DNA of 64,000 nucleotides from NCBI RefSeq assembly GCF_000014885.1, contig NC_011566.1, forward strand, positions 62,001-126,000, in the 5' to 3' direction. Shown piece after piece: positions 9,387 through 21,793 of the stretch (positions are counted from its first letter, which is position 1; every line of letters begins with the position of its first letter). A program made the translations under genes and the position numbers. The notes under the pieces are model-generated. The model ran no database searches. It saw only the letters and a program-made list of their open reading frames with translations, and was not told where the DNA came from. The stretch is from Shewanella piezotolerans WP3. Lineage in GTDB: Bacteria > Pseudomonadota > Gammaproteobacteria > Enterobacterales > Shewanellaceae.

Positions 9387-9821
9387 TTATTGATTACGCA
9401 TATGATCTGCCAGAGTGGCTATCGCACTATAAATAGCTTGCTGATGCTGTGGATCTTTTACTTCTAACTCAATGGCTGCTTTCATGCAGGTTAACCATTG
9501 ATCTCGCATCGTTTCATCAACCTTGAATGGCATATGCCAGGCGCGAAGCGCTGGGTGACCATGTTTTTGCTGGTACAGTTGCGGCCCGCCGAGCCAGCCG
9601 CTCAAAAACTCAAACAGTTTTTGTTCAGATTCACTAATTGGAGCGCGATGAATATCGAGCAAAGCTTTAGTCTCTGAGTTTGTTTGCATCTGTTGATAGA
9701 ACTGCTTGGCGATGGCACGAATGGTTTTCTCGCCACCAATTCGATCATAGGCATTAGACTGTTGATGATGCCGTTCATCCTTTATCCCTTTTTTGCCTAT
9801 AAGGCGCTTTAACCAATCCAT
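9387..9821 (-). CDS. group II truncated haemoglobin
   Basis: A 144 aa globin of the truncated 2-on-2 type: YDRIGGEKTIRAIAKQFYQQ at the A/B helices, FEFLSGWLGGPQLYQQKHGH, then the proximal-His region HPALRAWHMPF (F helix), and ALRAWHMPFKVDE followed by the G/H helices. The Trp in FLSGWLGGP fits group II (TrHbO-like). The proteins bind O2 or NO; the exact role is unknown. It faces hemF head to tail end and lies opposite to the surrounding operon. The N-terminal 24 residues are basic and poorly conserved. Confidence 0.88.
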   Translation of the reverse strand: MDWLKRLIGKKGIKDERHHQQSNAYDRIGGEKTIRAIAKQFYQQMQTNSETKALLDIHRAPISESEQKLFEFLSGWLGGPQLYQQKHGHPALRAWHMPFKVDETMRDQWLTCMKAAIELEVKDPQHQQAIYSAIATLADHMRNQ

Positions 9822-9959
9822 CTACTATCATCACTAAATTTATAATGCTGCCATTGTAACAACAAGTGACTGAAAATAACTGCACTGGAATAGATTGCTC
9901 ATGGCTAGATCCGCGGTAAACTAATCTCTAACTTTGATTACAGCACTAGAAAATTGAAT

Positions 9960-10775
9960 ATGACGGATAGATACGCAGTATTTGGCAACCCCATTGGCCA
10001 TAGTAAGTCACCAAGCATTCATGCTGTCTTTGCCGCAGAAACAAATCAAGCTTTGCGCTATGAGGCCATACTGGCACCTATTGATGCCTTTGAAGCTAGT
10101 TTTAGTGAGTTTGCGGCCAATCATGGCTTAGGGGCTAATGTCACAGTTCCTTTTAAGGAGCAGGCTTTTTCCTTGTGCGATGAATTAAGCGAACAGGCGC
10201 GATTAGCGGGAGCAGTTAACACATTATCAGTCCTAAGTGATGGCAAAATTCGTGGTGATAATACCGATGGTTTAGGTTTGGTGGCTGATCTACAAAGGCA
10301 TTTTGGCTGTCTTAAAGGTAAGCGTGTTTTGCTAGTTGGTGCTGGTGGCGCTGCAAGAGGCAGTGTTTTACCACTATTACAAGCCAATATTGCAGAGCTG
10401 ACGATTGTGAATCGCACACAGTCAAAAGCAGAGGCTCTGGTTGATATATTTAATCATTACGGTCAGGTTCGTGCTCAAGCGATTGCTCATACAGGTCAAA
10501 ACTACGATGTCATTATCAATTCAACATCATCGAGTTTAAGTGGTGAGGTGCCTAACCTTAGTGCAGAGGTCATTCGCGCAGATACCGTTTGCTACGATAT
10601 GATGTATGGCAAAGAGCAGACAGCATTTAATCTTTGGGCTGCAGAGCAAGGGGCAAAACGAACAATAGACGGTTTAGGAATGTTGGTGGGTCAGGCTGCA
10701 GAAAGCTTTTTAATTTGGCGTGGGGTTAAGCCAAGTATGGAGACAGTTTTAAACCAGCTTAGAGCTGAGCTTTAA
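9960..10775 (+). CDS. aroE: shikimate dehydrogenase AroE
   Basis: AroE reduces 3-dehydroshikimate with NADPH in aromatic amino acid synthesis. Visible motifs are the substrate-binding FGNPIGHSKSPSIH, GANVTVPFKEQA with the catalytic Lys, GAVNTL, DNTDGLGLV with the catalytic Asp, and the NADPH-binding LLVGAGGAARG. The length is 271 aa from the ATG at 9960; a TTG two codons upstream (9954) is possible, but neither has a strong ribosome site. yrdB follows 23 bp later. Confidence 0.96.
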   Translation: MTDRYAVFGNPIGHSKSPSIHAVFAAETNQALRYEAILAPIDAFEASFSEFAANHGLGANVTVPFKEQAFSLCDELSEQARLAGAVNTLSVLSDGKIRGDNTDGLGLVADLQRHFGCLKGKRVLLVGAGGAARGSVLPLLQANIAELTIVNRTQSKAEALVDIFNHYGQVRAQAIAHTGQNYDVIINSTSSSLSGEVPNLSAEVIRADTVCYDMMYGKEQTAFNLWAAEQGAKRTIDGLGMLVGQAAESFLIWRGVKPSMETVLNQLRAEL

Positions 10776-10798
10776 ACGGAGTACTAAACAGGATAGAC

Positions 10799-11077
10799 AT
10801 GAATCAAAGTATTTTATTTCCTGATCTACAAGATTGGGAGCAATCATCGCAAGTGATCGTTTTTCATGCTCAACAGCAGGGTATGAATATAGAGTGTCGA
10901 ATTGGTATCGCGAAGTTAGCAGCATTATCAGGGACAAACTTAACCGTTACCGATCAAGATATAGCAATCAAAGCACTAGCAGTGTTTGAAACTTATCGAT
11001 TTGATATAGAGGAAGAGGTGGAGCAACTCATCGAACATGAGCAGTTCGATGAGTTAGGGCGTGTAATCGTTGGCTAA
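10799..11077 (+). CDS. yrdB: DUF1488 family protein YrdB
   Basis: A 92 aa acidic protein with the DUF1488 pattern (MNQSILFPDLQDWEQ at the N-terminus, then a beta-rich core and a C-terminal helix with IEEEVEQLIEHEQFDE). Function unknown. The aroE-yrdB pair is the same as in E. coli and the spacing suggests one transcript. It is convergent with yrdA, with only 7 bp between the stops and no clear terminator. Confidence 0.85.
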   Translation: MNQSILFPDLQDWEQSSQVIVFHAQQQGMNIECRIGIAKLAALSGTNLTVTDQDIAIKALAVFETYRFDIEEEVEQLIEHEQFDELGRVIVG

Positions 11078-11084
11078 TAAATGT

Positions 11085-11642
11085 TTAATTGCCTTCTGCT
11101 AAATACTCATTTTTAAGCCGGACATAGTTATCGGCAGATTGCGGCAAGAAAGCGAGTTCAGCTTCAGTAAGCGGTCGAGCCTGTTTTGCAGGGCTGCCGA
11201 CATATAAGAAGCCACTCTTAAGGGTTTTATTTGGCGGCACTAATGAGCCTGCACCTAAGATGACATCATCTTCAAGTATTGCGCCATCCAAAATAATAGC
11301 CCCCATACCGACTAATATGCGGTTACCCACTTTGCAGCCGTGTAACATCGCCTTGTGACCAATAGTCACATCATCGCCGATAATTAACGGTTGTCCTTCA
11401 GGTAAAGAAGCAGACTTACGGGTAACGTGTAACACGCTGCCGTCTTGAATATTGGTTCTCTTACCTATATAGATATGGTTAACATCACCACGAGCTGCAA
11501 CTAATGGCCAAACGCTTGAGTCATCATCTAGTGTGATATCTCCCACTAAAACACAAGCTTCATCGACATAAACATTACTCTTGAGCTGTGGCACTATCCT
11601 TTTATACGAGCGTAGTGACTTATTATTTTGCGAGTTAGTCAT
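11085..11642 (-). CDS. yrdA: gamma carbonic anhydrase family protein YrdA
   Basis: A left-handed beta-helix hexapeptide-repeat protein of 185 aa. The zinc-ligand pattern of the gamma-CA family is visible: DGSVLHV (His), then DDVTIGHKAMLHGCKV (two His five residues apart), with further I/V-G-x4 turns in MGAIILDGAILEDDVILGAGSLV. The C-terminal helix ends in LKNEYLAEGN. Carbonic anhydrase activity of this subfamily is uncertain. It lies upstream of and divergent from the rRNA operon, as yrdA does near rrnD in E. coli. Confidence 0.9.
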   Translation of the reverse strand: MTNSQNNKSLRSYKRIVPQLKSNVYVDEACVLVGDITLDDDSSVWPLVAARGDVNHIYIGKRTNIQDGSVLHVTRKSASLPEGQPLIIGDDVTIGHKAMLHGCKVGNRILVGMGAIILDGAILEDDVILGAGSLVPPNKTLKSGFLYVGSPAKQARPLTEAELAFLPQSADNYVRLKNEYLAEGN

Positions 11643-11763
11643 CCTAAAGTCCTTAAAGTGGCTATTTTGGCATTATAAAGCCTAAAAAGTAGCTAGTCAG
11701 GGTGTTTTATCAGCAAACAGTAATAAAACAACACTTTTATTACGTTTTTTAGTATTTACCCCC

Positions 11764-11791
11764 TTGCGCTTGTGCAGGAACTCCCTATAAT
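11764..11791 (+). promoter_or_regulatory. rRNA operon promoter P1
   Basis: TTGCGC, 16 bp spacer, TATAAT, then a GCGC discriminator, the layout of stringently controlled rRNA P1 promoters. An AT-rich stretch at about 11715-11760, just upstream, fits an UP element. Confidence 0.8.
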
Positions 11792-11978
11792 GCGCATCCA
11801 CTGACACGGCACAGCAGGCCAACTACTTAGGTAGTACGGGACTTGCAGCAGTGTTAGAGAGATTAACTTCTTCGGAAATTAGCCTCAGGTGACAATCGCT
11901 TTAAGGGCTTCGGGTGATGATGGATTTCACGAGAGTGATTAAGAAATCAACGCTTAGAAAACTTCTTAAAATAAGCGC

Positions 11979-12006
11979 TTGACGCCGACACTGGAGAGTG
12001 TAGAAT
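11979..12006 (+). promoter_or_regulatory. rRNA operon promoter P2
   Basis: TTGACG, 16 bp spacer, TAGAAT, about 215 bp downstream of P1 and 270 bp upstream of the 16S gene. It is inferred from consensus match and from the P1/P2 arrangement of gammaproteobacterial rrn operons. Confidence 0.7.
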
Positions 12007-12063
12007 ACGCCTCCTCAAGCCAACGACCTAGCGTCTTCGGCGAAGTATGAAAGATGACTTCAC

Positions 12064-12075
12064 GCTCTTTAACAA
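12064..12075 (+). promoter_or_regulatory. boxA antitermination site in the rRNA leader
   Basis: GCTCTTTAACAA matches the boxA element bound by NusB/NusE for rRNA antitermination. A related GTTCTTTAAAAA occurs in the 16S-23S spacer at about 13917. The rest of 11643-12271 is untranslated leader; no protein gene is seen there. Confidence 0.8.
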
Positions 12076-12271
12076 TATGACAAGCAAATCTGTGTGGGCA
12101 CTCACAGGTGTTGAGTTATTCGAAATTGCATCTTAGATGCAATCAAAAATATTTCTCAATGAACCACTGAGTGACCATAGCAATATGTAAACTTCGAATA
12201 TCTTCGGGTATTTGAAAAACAGTATAATTCATTGAGCCGTTTCACTCTTAACCGAGTGGGGCAAAAAACTT

Positions 12272-13814
<1,543 letters not shown>

Positions 13815-14186
13815 CCTATACGACTAACTCACATCTGTTAGTAAGAAATTACGTTGAGTGTTCACACAGATTTGTTTGTTATAAACAAACATATCCTGCC
13901 TTGTTGCAGTGATATCGTTCTTTAAAAATTTGGAAAGCTGATAGTGTTAATCTGAAAGGGATAACAACTACGATTTATCGTATTGTTATTTATAGGATTA
14001 ACGCGAAATTAAAAAATTGAGTTCTAAACACTTAAACATTAAGTGTCTTGGCTTGTGACTTAACGGTTACGAGTTAAAAATTCTAATTTTGGCGAAAGTA
14101 GAAACCATTAGTTACGATACGACTGTTTTGAGCTTACCCGCTTAAAACAACGGGATATCTCTCATAGAGACTTATTTGGGTTGTAT
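13815..14186 (+). other. 16S-23S spacer without a tRNA gene
   Basis: A 372 bp spacer that contains a boxA-like GTTCTTTAAAAATTTGG at about 13916 but no cloverleaf; Ile, Ala or Glu tRNAs, usual here, are not found. GGTTGTATGGTTAAG at 14179-14193 pairs exactly with CTTAACCATACAACC at 17074-17088 and forms the RNase III processing stalk of 23S rRNA. Confidence 0.85.
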
Positions 14187-17082
<2,896 letters not shown>

Positions 17083-17100
17083 ACAACCCTGATGGGTTTT

Positions 17101-17150
17101 GGCCAAAAATGCTCCATGCATTTTAAGGCACTTCCTCCATCCATGGAGGG
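17101..17150. repeat. 49-bp two-hairpin repeat, copy A, in the 23S-5S spacer
   Basis: The segment has a first hairpin (GCC-AAAAATGC, TCCAT loop, GCATTTT-GGC) and a second (CCTCC...GGAGG). A second copy lies at 51205-51253 downstream of mog. I count 39 identical positions of 49, and the first stem shows a C-G to T-A compensatory change, so the structure appears to be conserved. Confidence 0.7.
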
Positions 17151-17284
17151 TGTATGAGACTGATGTTTTTACCTCATCGAAGTTAGAACTACTCTGCAAA
17201 GAGTGACACTTAATGTGGTGTCGAACTCAATAATTTAATATGTACTTGCGACAGCGAGTAACAGCTTTCTAAATTTGCCAAATT

Positions 17285-17404
17285 TGTCTGGAAACCATAG
17301 AGCTGTGGTCCCACCTGATCCCATTCCGAACTCAGAAGTGAAACACAGTATCGCCGATGGTAGTGTGGGGTTTCCCCATGTGAGAGTAGGTCATTTCCAG
17401 GCGC
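17285..17404 (+). rRNA. rrf: 5S ribosomal RNA
   Basis: About 120 nt, from TGTCTGGAAACCATAGAGC to TCATTTCCAGGCGC. The terminal stem TGTCTGGAA / TTCCAGGCG pairs, and the conserved CCGAACTCAGAAGTGAAAC and GGTAGTGTGGGG segments are present. Confidence 0.97.
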
Positions 17405-17501
17405 CTAATTAGCTTAACTCATAAGAGTCGAGCAAGTCTCCTAGCCTTGACAAGCTAGTGACTTAAAAGAATTTAGTGAAATGCTTCGGCAATTTGCTAA
17501 A

Positions 17502-17578
17502 GGAGCGGTAGTTCAGTTGGTTAGAATACCGGCCTGTCACGCCGGGGGTCGCGAGTTCGAGTCTCGTCCGTTCCGCCA
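17502..17578 (+). tRNA. tRNA-Asp (GTC)
   Basis: A 77 nt cloverleaf with encoded CCA. The acceptor GGAGCGG pairs with CCGTTCC (one G-U), the D stem is GTTC/GAAT, the anticodon loop is CTGTCAC with anticodon GTC, and the T arm is GCGAG-TTCGAGT-CTCGT. It is the distal tRNA of the rRNA operon, about 100 bp after 5S. A perfect TTGACA at 17447 might allow separate transcription but has no good -10 box. Confidence 0.97.
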
Positions 17579-17591
17579 ACATAAAGACGAA

Positions 17592-17621
17592 AGCCTCTGC
17601 AGAAATGCAGAGGCTTTTTTC
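17592..17621 (+). terminator. intrinsic terminator of the rRNA operon
   Basis: AGCCTCTGCA, GAAA tetraloop, TGCAGAGGCT, then T6. It is exactly duplicated after the tRNA-Asp remnant at 17766. Confidence 0.95.
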
Positions 17622-17661
17622 GTTTACATACTGAAGATTTAAAGCGATTAATCGCAACTAC

Positions 17662-17752
17662 AGCGCGGAAGTTCAGTTGGTTAGGCTCCCTATGAATAGA
17701 CAGCGGCCTGTCACGCCGGGGGTCGCGAGTTCGAGTCTCGTCCGTTCCGCCA
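17662..17752 (+). pseudogene. decayed tRNA-Asp copy with an inserted D-arm
   Basis: The 3' half, from the anticodon arm (CCTGTCACGCC) through the T arm and CCGTTCC-G-CCA, is identical to the tRNA-Asp at 17502. The 5' part is damaged: the acceptor reads AGCGCGG, giving two mismatches with CCGTTCC, and the stretch between GGTTA and the anticodon stem is 20 nt instead of 6, which destroys the D stem (GTTC against GGCT). It lies in a tandem duplication that also copied the terminator. I judge it non-functional. Confidence 0.85.
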
Positions 17753-17765
17753 ACACAAAGACGAA

Positions 17766-17795
17766 AGCCTCTGCAGAAATGCAGAGGCTTTTTTC
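17766..17795 (+). terminator. duplicated copy of the rRNA operon terminator
   Basis: Same AGCCTCTGCA-GAAA-TGCAGAGGCT-T6 hairpin as at 17592, following the tRNA-Asp remnant. Confidence 0.9.
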
Positions 17796-17935
17796 GTTGT
17801 GGGAGAAGTAAAGTTATATGCACTGATCACGAATTTGGTAAGATATTAACTTATTGCTAAACAGTATGTGATGTCATACCAACCTATTTTCATTTGATGA
17901 ATGTATAATGAACATTGCTAATTTAAGGTATATAA

Positions 17936-18190
17936 ATGAACTGTCGTTTAGGTTGCGGTGCGTGTTGCATAGCGCCTTCTATCACTACACCTATTCCTGG
18001 AATGCCTGACGGCAAACCTGCTGGGGTAAGGTGCATTCAGTTGAATGATGGGAATTTGTGTAAACTTTTTGGCAACTCAGAAAGGCCTGCTGTATGTGGT
18101 CAGTTTGCAGCGACCGAAGATGTTTGTGGCAATGATAATGAAGAAGCCCTATGGCTGATAAACTCATTGGAACTTGCAACAAATAGCTGA
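17936..18190 (+). CDS. YkgJ-family cysteine cluster protein
   Basis: An 84 aa protein with the short CxxxCGACC pattern of the YkgJ/UPF0153 family: MNCRLGCGACCIAPSIT, then CIQLNDGNLCKLFG and RPAVCGQF. The seven or eight cysteines suggest binding of zinc or an Fe-S cluster; the function is not established. It is followed 42 bp later by nsrR, and the pair may be co-transcribed. Confidence 0.88.
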   Translation: MNCRLGCGACCIAPSITTPIPGMPDGKPAGVRCIQLNDGNLCKLFGNSERPAVCGQFAATEDVCGNDNEEALWLINSLELATNS

Positions 18191-18232
18191 TTAAGCTTTT
18201 GTTATTTTTTAGTTTTTATGGATCGATAATCA

Positions 18233-18682
18233 ATGCAATTAACTCGTTACACTGATTTTGGCTTAAGAACACTTATGTATCTGGCTTTACATCCTGAGCG
18301 TGAGTCACTTTTCCGGATCTCTGAAATTACCGATGTTTTTGATTTGTCGGCAAACCACATCTCTAAGGTTGTGCATCACCTCGGCAAGCTGGGATATTTA
18401 AAGACTGTTAGAGGTAAAAGTGGTGGCTTTAAACTAGCAATGCCTGCTAGTGAGATTAACGTTGGTGATGTGGTAAGAGCACTAGAGAACTCACTGTCTT
18501 CAATTGATTGCAGTAAGCCATATTGTTTGTTTACACCTGCCTGTAAGCTTAAAGGCGTATTAGCTGAAGCGGTAAACGCTTACTTGGCTGTTCTAGATGG
18601 TTATACGCTTGAGATGATCGTTACTAATAAAAAAGAGTTAAAGTCGCTATTACCAGATCTTTCCATCTCAATCCTGCAGTAA
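18233..18682 (+). CDS. nsrR: nitric-oxide-sensing Rrf2-family repressor NsrR
   Basis: A 149 aa Rrf2 protein: the winged helix includes MQLTRYTDFGLRTLMYLALH and the recognition region LSANHISKVVHHLGKLGYL, followed by RGKSGGFKLA. The Fe-S ligand cysteines lie in CSKPYCLFTPACKL, the NsrR spacing rather than the IscR one. NsrR senses NO and represses NO-detoxification genes (family knowledge). No NO-detoxification gene is adjacent; a globin lies 8.8 kb away. Its 3' end overlaps the convergent yibQ by 15 bp. Confidence 0.9.
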   Translation: MQLTRYTDFGLRTLMYLALHPERESLFRISEITDVFDLSANHISKVVHHLGKLGYLKTVRGKSGGFKLAMPASEINVGDVVRALENSLSSIDCSKPYCLFTPACKLKGVLAEAVNAYLAVLDGYTLEMIVTNKKELKSLLPDLSISILQ

Positions 18683-19411
18683 AGCGGTATTATTCTTACT
18701 CGTAATGCCAATAGGTAACAGCTTTGATGGTGGCACGAGTGCAATGTTAGCTTGTGCTAGCCGGTGTAGATTGTTATTTAAGAAAGTAAGCGTTTCAGGG
18801 TAGGGATGAGCGATTACGACTACATCAGTTTGAGTTTTAGTTAGCGCTATTGCTTTTTGAAACTGCAACTCTAAACCCGCATCTGTTTTGTCATTATCAA
18901 GAAAAATAGTCCGCTTTAATAAAGGTACGCCAACGCTTTCCGCCACAGCACCTGCTTGAGTGAATTTGGTTGTCACACTGTCTATAAAATAAATATCTCG
19001 CTGAAGAAGAGTATCCATTACCCAATGCATGGGTTTATCGAGCTGGGTAAGCAAACTTCCCATATGGTTATTCGCACCAGATGCAAAAGGTACGCTATCG
19101 ATAGCCTGTTCCAATTGCAGTTTAAAATCCTGTTCAGACATGGCATTGGTTAAAGCGCCTGGACCAATTGTTTTGCCATTCAGTGCCTGCATAGGTAGGT
19201 GCACTAATATCTCGCTACCTTGTTGGTGCGCTTTAGTGGCGACAGCTTTACCCAAAGGCGTGAGTGGTAACACCGAAAGAGTCACGCTAGGCGGTAGTGC
19301 TAGCACTGCTTTGTCAGATTGACGATAACCTATATCGTCAATAATGATAGCAATCCTTGCTGCAAATGAACTTGAACTAAATAGTAGAAAACAAAGTAAT
19401 AGATAGCGCAC
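18668..19411 (-). CDS. yibQ: divergent polysaccharide deacetylase family protein YibQ
   Basis: A 247 aa exported protein with a signal peptide (RYLLLCFLLFSSSSFA) and the DUF610/YibQ fold: RIAIIIDDIGY at the start, LSVLPLTPLGKAVA, LVHLPMQAL and a central NNHMGSLLTQ, followed by FIDSVTTKFTQA. The fold is polysaccharide-deacetylase-like, but the metal ligands are only partly kept; the substrate is unknown. The start codon is GTG. It is the last gene of the gpmM-envC-ctpA-yibQ run, 8 bp after ctpA, an arrangement that suggests a role in the cell envelope. Confidence 0.88.
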   Translation of the reverse strand: MRYLLLCFLLFSSSSFAARIAIIIDDIGYRQSDKAVLALPPSVTLSVLPLTPLGKAVATKAHQQGSEILVHLPMQALNGKTIGPGALTNAMSEQDFKLQLEQAIDSVPFASGANNHMGSLLTQLDKPMHWVMDTLLQRDIYFIDSVTTKFTQAGAVAESVGVPLLKRTIFLDNDKTDAGLELQFQKAIALTKTQTDVVVIAHPYPETLTFLNNNLHRLAQANIALVPPSKLLPIGITSKNNTALLQD

Positions 19412-19419
19412 TGTATTGG

Positions 19420-20625
19420 TTATTTTTCTGTTTTAATCCAGGCAATTGCTGAGTTAACAAGTTTATCTTCAGCAATATCACCACGGAGTGAGTTTGCATC
19501 GATTATAGGCATACTTTCATCCGTTGTTATAGTCTCTAGTGCCACTTTTATATCTGGCTCGATCCCTCTTGAGTGTATATCTTTACCATTTGGAGTGGTG
19601 TATTTAGCGATGGTGAGCTTAATTGCATTACCTTCAGTTAGCGTTGGGATAAGGCTCTGTACAGTTCCTTTGCCGAAGCTGGTTTGACCGATGAGTTTTG
19701 CTCTGCCATTTTCTTGTAGTGCTGCCGCCAGTACTTCTGACGCCGAAGCCGAACCCTTATTAATTAACACTAGCATAGGTACGCTTTTGACCATTGTTTG
19801 TGGTGAAGCATAATAGTCAGAGTTTGCATCAAAGAAGCGTCCCTCTGTTGCAACTATTCTTCCTCTGTCCAAAAATATATCTGCTATCTGTATTGCTTGG
19901 TCCAGCAAACCACCTGGATTGTTTCTAAGATCGAGAATCAGCCCGTTTAGAGGCTTTGTTTGCCACAGTGCTAGCTGTTTCACGAGGTCTTGTGTTGAGT
20001 TCTCTTGGAAGCTAGACAGTCTTATATAGCCAATTTGATTGTCTAAGAGTTGCGCCTCTACCGAGTTAATAGAGATAAGGCTTGGGCTGATGGTGACTTT
20101 ATAGCTCGTCTCTGAGTTTGCTCGTACAAGTTCTAAGTCAATCGCTTGTTTATCATAGCTGTGCTGTTTAATTTCGCTGAGCAAGCTCTCTAATTTATCT
20201 GCGGTGACTAATTGTTGGTTAAGCTTAATAATTCTATCGCCCGGCATGATACCTGCTAGTTCTGCGGGCGATTGAGGGAAGGGGGTTACAATGGTTATTT
20301 GGTCGTTGTCTGTCGCAATCTCAACCCCGAATCCATAGTACTCACCGTCGTTGCTCTCTTGGATATTTGAAAAAGCCTGTTTATCTAGAAAGCTAGAGTA
20401 AGGATCAAGCTTGGAAAATATGCCCTCAATAGCAGCTTCGATAAGCTCTTCTTCGGTGAATTTTTTTACGTAGTAGGTTTCAATTGTGTCGATGACATCG
20501 AGCAGAACAGGATAGTCAACTCGGGTCTTATATTGTTGAGTGTGTTCTTGCCCAAAGAGTGTGAGCGACAAGCCCAATGCTAACCCAGCGGCAGCGAAAC
20601 TAAAATTACGAATAATACCTGACAT
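19420..20625 (-). CDS. ctpA: carboxy-terminal processing protease, S41 family
   Basis: A periplasmic serine protease with a catalytic Ser/Lys pair. After an N-terminal membrane/signal segment (IRNFSFAAAGLALGLSLTLF) come an N-terminal helical domain, a PDZ domain (about residues 85-165, with YYGFGVEIA and PGDRIIKLN) and the tail-specific protease domain with LDLRNNPGGLLDQA, KGSASASEVLAAAL (nucleophile Ser) and QTSFGKGTVQ (general-base Lys). I place the start at the ATG at 20625, with AAGGGG in front, giving 401 aa. It lies 33 bp after envC in one operon. Confidence 0.93.
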   Translation of the reverse strand: MSGIIRNFSFAAAGLALGLSLTLFGQEHTQQYKTRVDYPVLLDVIDTIETYYVKKFTEEELIEAAIEGIFSKLDPYSSFLDKQAFSNIQESNDGEYYGFGVEIATDNDQITIVTPFPQSPAELAGIMPGDRIIKLNQQLVTADKLESLLSEIKQHSYDKQAIDLELVRANSETSYKVTISPSLISINSVEAQLLDNQIGYIRLSSFQENSTQDLVKQLALWQTKPLNGLILDLRNNPGGLLDQAIQIADIFLDRGRIVATEGRFFDANSDYYASPQTMVKSVPMLVLINKGSASASEVLAAALQENGRAKLIGQTSFGKGTVQSLIPTLTEGNAIKLTIAKYTTPNGKDIHSRGIEPDIKVALETITTDESMPIIDANSLRGDIAEDKLVNSAIAWIKTEK

Positions 20626-20658
20626 ATTAACCCCTTGTATCAAATGGGGTTATTGTGC

Positions 20659-21792
20659 CTACCGCTTACAATATCTAGCAGGATCGACCGCTTGCCCCTT
20701 ATGTCTTACTTCAAAGTATAGGCCAGACTCGGTCTGTCCACCTGAACGACCGACTAATGCTATCGATTCTCCTTTAATAACAGAGTCACCTGCTGACTTT
20801 AAAAGAGTTTGTGCGTGACCATATAAGCTCATATAGCCTTTACCGTGATCGACGACTAGTACCATGCCGAAGCCACGTAGCCAATCGGCATAGATAACCT
20901 TTCCACCTGCAATTGCAGCAATGTTTTGTCCTTCAGAAGCTGAGATCGTGACGCCTTTCCACTTCACTTGGCCAGAGCGTTTACTACCAAAACCAGATTT
21001 AATACGCCCCTTTGTGGGCCATTTAAGTTTGCGTTTACTTGATAACCCATCGAGCGACGGGTTATTTTTCATTGCTAATAGCGCTTGTTCGACAACTCGC
21101 TTTAAGCTGGCTTCTTCAATTTGAAGTTGCTCTAGTTTGGCACCACTGCTAGTTAGAGTTCGCTGTAATTGAGTGAGTGTTTGTTGACGCTGGGACTGCT
21201 CTTGGTCTAAACGCTTTGCTTGCTGTTGCTGCTCAATGACTAATTTGTTGAGTCGAGTTTGGTTTTCTTGCTGTTTGAGTTTGACCTCATCAAGCTCAAC
21301 AATGGTGGTCTGTAGTTGTTTAATTGAGGCTATACGGGCATTGTTCAAGTACTGATAATAGGCTAGCAAGCGCTCAATACTGGCTGGTGATTGTTGATTG
21401 AGCAACATTTTACTGTAGTCATGGTTACCGGCTAGATATGCACTAGCAAGTTGATTTGATAATGTTTTCTGCTGAATCGTTTTGAGTTTATCTAGCTGGG
21501 TGAACTTCACGCTGAGTTCTGCCAGTGCTTTATCTATACTGGTTAAATCTTGCTTAGTTTTATTAACTCTTTTAGCGACTGTTGCAATCGCTTGCTCATC
21601 TTTCTTTAGTAGCGAAATTAAGCGATCTCGTTGCTTATTGGTGTCTTTTACCGCAGATTGTTGTTTATTAATCTGGGTTTGAATTGACTTAAGTTCAGAT
21701 TGACGACGATCAAGATCGGTCGCTTGGACAGATAAGGGCAGTGATATAAAGCCAGCAACAATGCTGGCTTTGATAAAAAGTCGAATGGTCAT
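20659..21792 (-). CDS. envC: murein hydrolase activator EnvC
   Basis: EnvC activates AmiA/AmiB amidases during septum splitting. The 377 aa protein has a signal peptide (to SVQATD), a long coiled coil (about residues 25-250) and a C-terminal LytM domain (about 265-377). The LytM domain is degenerate as in other EnvC proteins: the zinc-ligand HxGxD is replaced (WKGVTI), although YGHAQ remains, so it should not cut murein itself. It follows gpmM with one base between stop and start, and precedes ctpA. Confidence 0.93.
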   Translation of the reverse strand: MTIRLFIKASIVAGFISLPLSVQATDLDRRQSELKSIQTQINKQQSAVKDTNKQRDRLISLLKKDEQAIATVAKRVNKTKQDLTSIDKALAELSVKFTQLDKLKTIQQKTLSNQLASAYLAGNHDYSKMLLNQQSPASIERLLAYYQYLNNARIASIKQLQTTIVELDEVKLKQQENQTRLNKLVIEQQQQAKRLDQEQSQRQQTLTQLQRTLTSSGAKLEQLQIEEASLKRVVEQALLAMKNNPSLDGLSSKRKLKWPTKGRIKSGFGSKRSGQVKWKGVTISASEGQNIAAIAGGKVIYADWLRGFGMVLVVDHGKGYMSLYGHAQTLLKSAGDSVIKGESIALVGRSGGQTESGLYFEVRHKGQAVDPARYCKR

Positions 21793-21793
21793 A

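Noticed and set aside
17463..17823. Minus-strand frames containing GGTDETRTRDPRRDRP
   Set aside because: This is the antisense translation of tRNA-Asp and its copy; it is a well-known false protein in databases.
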